Below, in pieces: positions 59,285 to 64,000 of a stretch of 64,000 nt of DNA. The notes below the pieces were generated by a model. It had not been told where the DNA came from and did not search any database. It worked only from the letters and a program-made list of their open reading frames with translations. The position numbers and the translations under genes were made by a program. The number at the start of each line of letters is the position of its first letter. Positions within the stretch are counted from its first letter, which is position 1. Source of the DNA: Thomasclavelia sp047249845 (lineage in GTDB: Bacteria > Bacillota_I > Bacilli_A > Erysipelotrichales > Coprobacillaceae); contig NZ_JBKTWO010000003.1 of the NCBI RefSeq assembly GCF_047249845.1, forward strand, positions 43,609 through 107,608. Direction: 5' to 3'.

Positions 59285-60634
59285 TTATCTTTTAACAACA
59301 AAACCTTTTTCTTTCATCTTCTCAACGATCTTATTTACATTAACTAAACACTTTTCATCACTGTCAGCTTCGACCATCACTCTTACAACTGGCTCAGTTC
59401 CACTTTCACGAACTAGAACACGCCCATTATCTCCTAAATCAGCTTCAACTTCAGCAATTACAGCTTTTACATCAGGATCCTGTTGCGCTTCTTTTTTATC
59501 TCTAACAGGAACATTTTTCATTAATTGTGGATAAATAGTAACTGGTTCTATTAATTGTGCTATTGTACGTTTACTTTCAATTACAGCTTCCATAACCTTT
59601 AATGATGTTAATATTCCATCACCAGTTGTAGCATGTTTTGAAAAAATAATATGTCCTGATTGTTCTCCACCTAATACATGACCATTTCTCACCATGTTTT
59701 CATTTACATATTTATCTCCAACAGCAGTTTTTTCATATTTAATATTTTCTCTATCAAAAGCTTTATATAATCCAATATTAGACATAATTGTTGTAACTAC
59801 GGTATCATTTGCTAATTCTCCATGATCTTTTAAATATTTTCCACATACATATAAAATCAAATCACCATCTACAACTCTTCCAAATTCATCCACACAAATA
59901 CAACGATCAGCATCACCATCATAAGCAAAACCAATATCTAAAGCATTTTCTTTAACATACTGTTGTAATACTTCAATATGAGTTGATCCACAATTTGTAT
60001 TAATATTTAATCCATCAGGATCACTATTGATTACAAAGGTTTTAGCACCTAATGCATCAAAAACACTTTTAGCAATAGCACTGCTGGCACCATTTGCACA
60101 ATCCAATCCAACCCGATAATTTCTAAAAGCTCTTGTTGGAATTGACATTAAGTATCCAATATAACGATTACGGCCTATTGAATAATCTAAGGCACATCCA
60201 ATTTCATCTTTTGTTGCATATGGTAATTCATCAATTAATCCATCTATATACTGTTCAATTAAGTTTTCAATACCAGCATCTATCTTATGACCATTGCCAT
60301 CAAGAATTTTAATCCCATTATCATAATAAGGATTATGTGATGCCGAGATCATGATTCCGCAATGAAATTCTTCACTCGTTACTACATATGAAACTGAAGG
60401 TGTAGTAGTTACATGTAACAAATAAACATCCGCTCCACTTGCAGTAAGACCAGATACTAATGCATATTCCAACATATAGGAACTTCTACGTGTATCTTTT
60501 CCAATTACAATTTTAGCTTTTTCATTACGAGAGTAGTACCAGCCTAGATAACGCCCTACTTTATAGGCATGTTCAACTGTTAATTCAACATTGGCTTCCC
60601 CTCTAAATCCATCTGTACCAAAATACTTACCCAT
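59285..60634 (-). CDS. glmM: Phosphoglucosamine mutase
   Basis: A 449-residue alpha-D-phosphohexomutase converting glucosamine-6-phosphate to glucosamine-1-phosphate for UDP-GlcNAc and peptidoglycan. GIMISASHNPYYDNGIKI carries the phosphorylated Ser; GFAYDGDADRCICVD binds the metal; LGGEQSGHIIF recognises the sugar; LVRESGTEPVVRVMVEA binds phosphate. It ends the cdaA-cdaR-glmM operon, in which GlmM also inhibits CdaA in other Firmicutes. Start 13 bases after cdaR. Confidence 0.97.
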   Translation of the reverse strand: MGKYFGTDGFRGEANVELTVEHAYKVGRYLGWYYSRNEKAKIVIGKDTRRSSYMLEYALVSGLTASGADVYLLHVTTTPSVSYVVTSEEFHCGIMISASHNPYYDNGIKILDGNGHKIDAGIENLIEQYIDGLIDELPYATKDEIGCALDYSIGRNRYIGYLMSIPTRAFRNYRVGLDCANGASSAIAKSVFDALGAKTFVINSDPDGLNINTNCGSTHIEVLQQYVKENALDIGFAYDGDADRCICVDEFGRVVDGDLILYVCGKYLKDHGELANDTVVTTIMSNIGLYKAFDRENIKYEKTAVGDKYVNENMVRNGHVLGGEQSGHIIFSKHATTGDGILTSLKVMEAVIESKRTIAQLIEPVTIYPQLMKNVPVRDKKEAQQDPDVKAVIAEVEADLGDNGRVLVRESGTEPVVRVMVEADSDEKCLVNVNKIVEKMKEKGFVVKR

Positions 60635-60646
60635 TACTTCTTCCTC

Positions 60647-62062
60647 CTATTTTCTTAAAGTAACTGTTATTTTTTCAGGTGAGACTAACTTATAGCTCAA
60701 ATACCCTTTACTAGTATTTAAATCTACTTTAACAGTATTACTTCCTCTTTTCAAGTCTTCTAGATTAATTGATGCAACAAAATCACTAGCTGATACATTA
60801 TTTAATTTTTCTTCTACTCCCTCAACTTCAATTGAAGCTTTATCTTGTCCACCCGCAAAATCAACCTGATAATTACCTTCATTATTATTTATATTTATTG
60901 GTACGTCAGTAATAACTTTTTTTATTGCAGGAGAAACTCTTATTGAAACATCAACAGTATCAAAAGCTAACTTGTTAATTTTATCAATTCTAGATATTGG
61001 TATCTTACTATAACTTTTATCACCACTTAATCCAGATATATCAATATTGACATATACATTATTAATACTATTTAAAAATTCTTCTTTCCCATATATTCTA
61101 ACTTTTTCTTTTGATATTGTGAGACTTTCTAAGCCATATCCACTTTCAAAATGTCCAGTATACTGAGGAAGAATTAAAACCTCTTTACTATATGAAGAAA
61201 CATCACATTGAACTTTTACAGTATTAGGAATTATTTCAACATCAAGTTTTTTACCACTACGATCATAAGCAAAGATTTTAGCTCTTTGTTCAAATGCTCC
61301 TTTAATTCCTTTTAAATCAATCGCAGCTTTAACAGCATTTATCTTACCTATTGTATCTTGAGAACCTCGTACCTCAACTTGCTGATGCTCCATTGACTCA
61401 ACCGAAACAGAATACTTATTGTCTAACTCATCTTCATTTATAAAATCATAACCTAGCTCAAAAGTCTTAGTGACTTTTTGCGTAATCTTGACATTTACTG
61501 CCTGTGGTACGATCATAACTTGTAAATCACTAGGAAACCCCTCACTTTTCAGTTCGACTGTATGATCGCCTTCTCCTAAGCTAGAAAAATCAGCAATAAT
61601 TTTATAATTCTTAGCAATCTTTGCTGAATATATATCTAATGAAGGACCAACTAGTGCTACATTAACTGTTTCAGGCAATCCTACAACATCGAAATCATCC
61701 TGTAACCCTTGAACATTAATTTTCACATCATAAATATAATCTCCTCCATTTGGTGTAGAAAAAATATTATTAATACTTCCATTAATTGTAAATAACAATA
61801 CTACTGCCATAATAAAAGATAAAACTTTCATTGATAGATTTGACTGTAACATTCGATCTAAAAATACATTTAAAGAATTTACTGTTTTATAAAGTATTTC
61901 AAAAGCTTTATCCTTTACATTAAATGTATCTTCATTATTTTTTACTAATACTTGTTTATCATCCTTTTTATTTTCAGATTTTTGACGTGTGATAAAATTT
62001 AAAAAGAAATCTGTAGTAGAATCTTTTTTAATTGATGGTTTATGACTATCCTTTTTGGCCAT
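60647..62062 (-). CDS. cdaR: CdaR (YbbR-domain) regulator of diadenylate cyclase
   Basis: A 471-residue protein with a cytoplasmic N-terminus, a membrane anchor (about 85-105, MKVLSFIMAVVLLFTINGSI) and four YbbR repeats outside the membrane. The repeats recur as V.V.G....I..I..V.A.IDL.G. CdaR binds and modulates CdaA. I choose ATG 62062, with GGTGA upstream; an earlier ATG at 62074 overlaps that site. Its start overlaps the end of cdaA by 17 bases. Confidence 0.93.
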   Translation of the reverse strand: MAKKDSHKPSIKKDSTTDFFLNFITRQKSENKKDDKQVLVKNNEDTFNVKDKAFEILYKTVNSLNVFLDRMLQSNLSMKVLSFIMAVVLLFTINGSINNIFSTPNGGDYIYDVKINVQGLQDDFDVVGLPETVNVALVGPSLDIYSAKIAKNYKIIADFSSLGEGDHTVELKSEGFPSDLQVMIVPQAVNVKITQKVTKTFELGYDFINEDELDNKYSVSVESMEHQQVEVRGSQDTIGKINAVKAAIDLKGIKGAFEQRAKIFAYDRSGKKLDVEIIPNTVKVQCDVSSYSKEVLILPQYTGHFESGYGLESLTISKEKVRIYGKEEFLNSINNVYVNIDISGLSGDKSYSKIPISRIDKINKLAFDTVDVSIRVSPAIKKVITDVPININNNEGNYQVDFAGGQDKASIEVEGVEEKLNNVSASDFVASINLEDLKRGSNTVKVDLNTSKGYLSYKLVSPEKITVTLRK

Positions 62063-62873
62063 CTTTTTCACCATCCTTTTCTTTAGAATTAAACCAGTCT
62101 AACTCATTAACTAAAGAAGCTCTTAGTTCCTTACGAGGAATTTTGCGAAGTTTTCCATTAGCTGCAAACGAAATAGTTCCTGTTTCCTCAGAAACAACAA
62201 CAGTTAACGAATCTGTTATTTCACTGATTCCTAAAGCTGCACGATGTCTTGCTCCATATAACGGACTTAATTCCTGATTAGTTGGGGGATAAAACGCTGC
62301 AGCACAAATAACACGATCATCTTTTATAATTGTTGCTCCATCATGTAATGGTGTTCCCTCCCAAAATATTGTTGTAAATAGTTCAGCTTTTATATCTGCA
62401 TTTATTTTAGTACCTGTATTTATATAATCTATTAGAGTTTGACTTCTTTCAAATGTAATTAACGCCCCTGTTTGATCTTCAGATAATTTTGTAATAGCAC
62501 TTACTAATTCATCCATCAAACGTTCCTTTTCATCATCTGATAAATTATCATGTTTAATTTCAAGTTTAGTTCGCCCAATTTTTTCTAATAATCCTCTAAT
62601 TTCTGGCTGAAATACAACAATTATTGCTACAACTCCCCATGTCAGAACTGTATCTACTAAATAATCCATTGCACTTAAACCTAGCAAACTTGTAAACATC
62701 TTTAAGATGAGAATTAATAAAACCCCTTTAAATAATTGCATTGTACGCATATTTTGTCTCATCATTGTAACTAAAACATATATAACATACCAAACTAAAA
62801 TCAAATCTATAATAGTTCTAACTACATTAAAAATCGAGCTTAAATTAAATGTAATTGCAGAAACAATCGGCAT
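62046..62873 (-). CDS. cdaA: Diadenylate cyclase CdaA
   Basis: A 275-residue membrane enzyme making c-di-AMP from two ATP, controlling potassium, osmolyte and wall homeostasis. Three membrane segments (about 10-80) precede the DAC domain with the DGA motif (HDGATII) and the RHR motif (GARHRAALGIS). I place the start at ATG 62873 because AGGTGG lies eight bases upstream, and because the upstream ATG at 62894 coincides with the expected transcription start of the TATAAT at 62900-62905. Length then matches Bacillus CdaA. Confidence 0.96.
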   Translation of the reverse strand: MPIVSAITFNLSSIFNVVRTIIDLILVWYVIYVLVTMMRQNMRTMQLFKGVLLILILKMFTSLLGLSAMDYLVDTVLTWGVVAIIVVFQPEIRGLLEKIGRTKLEIKHDNLSDDEKERLMDELVSAITKLSEDQTGALITFERSQTLIDYINTGTKINADIKAELFTTIFWEGTPLHDGATIIKDDRVICAAAFYPPTNQELSPLYGARHRAALGISEITDSLTVVVSEETGTISFAANGKLRKIPRKELRASLVNELDWFNSKEKDGEKDGQKG

Positions 62874-62899
62874 CAAAATACCACCTACTTTCATGACTT

Positions 62900-62905
62900 A
62901 TTATA
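62900..62905 (-). promoter_or_regulatory. -10 hexamer of the cdaA operon
   Basis: TATAAT on the minus strand, 27 bp before the chosen cdaA start. The -35 region is poor (TTTTAT at 17 bp). Confidence 0.45.
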
Positions 62906-63056
62906 ACATCATCATATCTAAAATAAAAATCATTTATCATATATTTAAAACTCTTTAATTCGACAAATCCCAATATTACTAACATATATTTACATATTGT
63001 AAACAAAATAAAAATGTTTTGATTATATATGATAAATATGAAAACGGAGGTATTTT

Positions 63057-63560
63057 ATGTTAAAGAAAAAAAATAATTTAATATGTTTTATTGCCATTAT
63101 TATTTCGATAGTCACTGGAACAGTAACTATTAATTCATTTACAAACCAATTAAAAGATAACCCAAGTATAAATCAATTGAATAATAATTCTTATGAAAAT
63201 TATCCTAATAACAATACTAATCAATATGGTTATAATACCCAAGAACCTACTACTTTTAATAATAATACTTCTAATCAAAATATTTCACTTGATACTATTA
63301 GTATAATTATAGTTTGTGCATTAATATTTAGTTTAGCAATAGTTTACTTAATAATGTCAAAATTATCTACCCAAAATATTTTTGTCAATCATGATAAAAA
63401 AATAATTTATGCGCTTACTACTAGTTTACTTAGTATTGTTATTATTTGTACAAGCTTTATAACATTAAACAATCTACAACAAAACAACCTATCTCAACAA
63501 GACAACAATCAAGGAGATAATTCAATCATTAGTAATAATCATAATTATTTTAGTGTTTAA
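63057..63560 (+). CDS. Hypothetical membrane protein, asparagine-rich
   Basis: A 167-residue protein I do not recognise. One hydrophobic segment lies at 8-25 (NLICFIAIIISIVTGTVT), followed by a low-complexity stretch rich in Asn, Gln and Tyr (about 35-75). Two more membrane segments follow (about 80-100, 118-140), and another Asn/Gln-rich tail ends the protein. The topology puts the two polar stretches on the outside or both at the membrane face. GGAGG precedes the ATG. It lies between divergent cdaA and a ferritin gene. Confidence 0.7.
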   Translation: MLKKKNNLICFIAIIISIVTGTVTINSFTNQLKDNPSINQLNNNSYENYPNNNTNQYGYNTQEPTTFNNNTSNQNISLDTISIIIVCALIFSLAIVYLIMSKLSTQNIFVNHDKKIIYALTTSLLSIVIICTSFITLNNLQQNNLSQQDNNQGDNSIISNNHNYFSV

Positions 63561-63583
63561 TTATTAACTTTATTAAAAAATAG

Positions 63584-63598
63584 GTCTATACTATAGAC
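63584..63598. promoter_or_regulatory. Perfect 15-bp palindrome before ferritin
   Basis: GTCTATA-C-TATAGAC lies immediately before the GGAGG of the ferritin gene, overlapping TATACT-like -10 sequence. Its position suits an operator. It does not match Fur, PerR or DtxR consensus as I know them. Confidence 0.4.
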
Positions 63599-63612
63599 AG
63601 GAGGTAATTAAA

Positions 63613-64000
63613 ATGTTAGATAATAAGGTTATAGAATTATTAAATGATCAAGTAAATAAAGAATTTTATTCTGCTTATCTTTATTTAGATTTTGCTAACT
63701 ACTATAAAGATAATGGATTAGAAGGGTTTGCAAATTGGTACAATATTCAAGCCCAAGAAGAAAGAGATCATGCAATGTTATTTATTCAATATCTACAAAA
63801 TAACAATGCTAAAGTAACACTAGAAGCGATTGATAAACCAGATAAAGAATATTCAAAACTAAATGATCCTCTTATCTTTGGTTTAGAACACGAAGAATAT
63901 GTGACTAGTTTGATTCATAACATTTATGACAGTGCATATTCATTAAAAGATTTTCGTACAATGCAATTCTTAGATTGGTTTGTTAAAGAACAAGGTGAAG
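63613..64000 (+). CDS. ftnA: Ferritin (non-haem), 3' end outside window
   Basis: The 129 codons present start MLDNKVIELLNDQVNKEFYSAYLYLDFANYYKD and continue FANWYNIQAQEERDHAMLFIQYL. Glu18, Glu51 and His54 (QEERDHA) and a later Glu correspond to the ferroxidase di-iron centre of bacterial FtnA proteins. It stores iron as a mineral in a 24-subunit shell. A GGAGG site precedes ATG 63613, just after a 15-bp palindrome. The C-terminal third is cut off by the window. Confidence 0.93.
   Translation, partial: MLDNKVIELLNDQVNKEFYSAYLYLDFANYYKDNGLEGFANWYNIQAQEERDHAMLFIQYLQNNNAKVTLEAIDKPDKEYSKLNDPLIFGLEHEEYVTSLIHNIYDSAYSLKDFRTMQFLDWFVKEQGE

Noticed and set aside
1..64000. Prophage, CRISPR array, rRNA or tRNA genes
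   Set aside because: No integrase, phage structural genes, regularly spaced repeats, rRNA sequence or cloverleaf-forming stretches were recognised.

Overview
The window is strongly AT-rich, densely packed DNA from a low-GC Gram-positive, endospore-forming anaerobe. Spore genes (a cwlJ-like hydrolase with gerQ, yabP, yabQ, a sigH-like sigma factor), a classical Firmicutes gene order (cysS-mrnC-rlmB-sigH-rpmG-secE-nusG), electron bifurcation genes (nfnAB) and mannose-family PTS genes fit a gut Erysipelotrichia-type bacterium (Thomasclavelia/Coprobacillus group). That placement is an inference from gene content and style, not from a search. No tRNA, rRNA, CRISPR array, prophage or intact insertion sequence was seen; the only mobile trace is a decayed IS3-family remnant at about 2915-3340.

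Layout: 1-2614 is the start of a secreted GH20 hexosaminidase with a BglG/LicT-type antiterminator (RAT) and terminator in its leader. A NlpC/P60 wall hydrolase follows at 3.5-5.0 kb. At 5.2-9.5 kb is the translation/transcription block, with a cysteine T-box before cysS. Next come a lipoprotein, a HAD phosphatase, glycogen synthesis genes (glgCDA), cwlJ-gerQ, asnB, folC, ung, tandem HAD phosphatases, an esterase, grpB-yabP-yabQ-divIC, an M18 aminopeptidase, and an operon of a YheO-type regulator, a CBS-DRTGG pyrophosphatase and rqcP (to 27.9 kb). From 28 to 32.6 kb are an XRE membrane regulator, an acetyltransferase, a flavodoxin-fold oxidoreductase and nfnAB. At 32.9-34.3 kb an orphan agrB faces a LytTR response regulator. 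From 34.4 to 37.8 kb are queuosine genes tgt, queA and queH, followed by a Rieske oxidoreductase, nadABC and carbonic anhydrase.

The two most interesting areas come next. At 43.0-46.3 kb an operon encodes a DUF5685-like protein, a J-domain protein with a cysteine-rich tail, and a separate DnaK without grpE. The DUF5685-like protein carries two acidic motifs reminiscent of class I isoprenoid synthases, so this may be a dedicated chaperone-client module of unknown function. At 46.5-54.9 kb is a self-contained sigma-54 circuit: a mannose-family PTS with a SIS-domain sugar-phosphate enzyme and a HAD phosphatase, a LevR-type sigma-54 activator, and rpoN itself. Perfect -24/-12 promoters lie before both the PTS operon and rpoN. 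The layout resembles the Salmonella gfr (Amadori-compound) system.

The right end holds a MATE transporter, a LURP-one protein, a two-component system, the canonical cdaA-cdaR-glmM operon (c-di-AMP and cell-wall precursor), an asparagine-rich membrane protein and the start of a ferritin gene. Many genes end in terminator-like hairpins that overlap the stop codon, and several of these are followed immediately by the next gene's ribosome binding site, suggesting partial termination or 3'-end protection.
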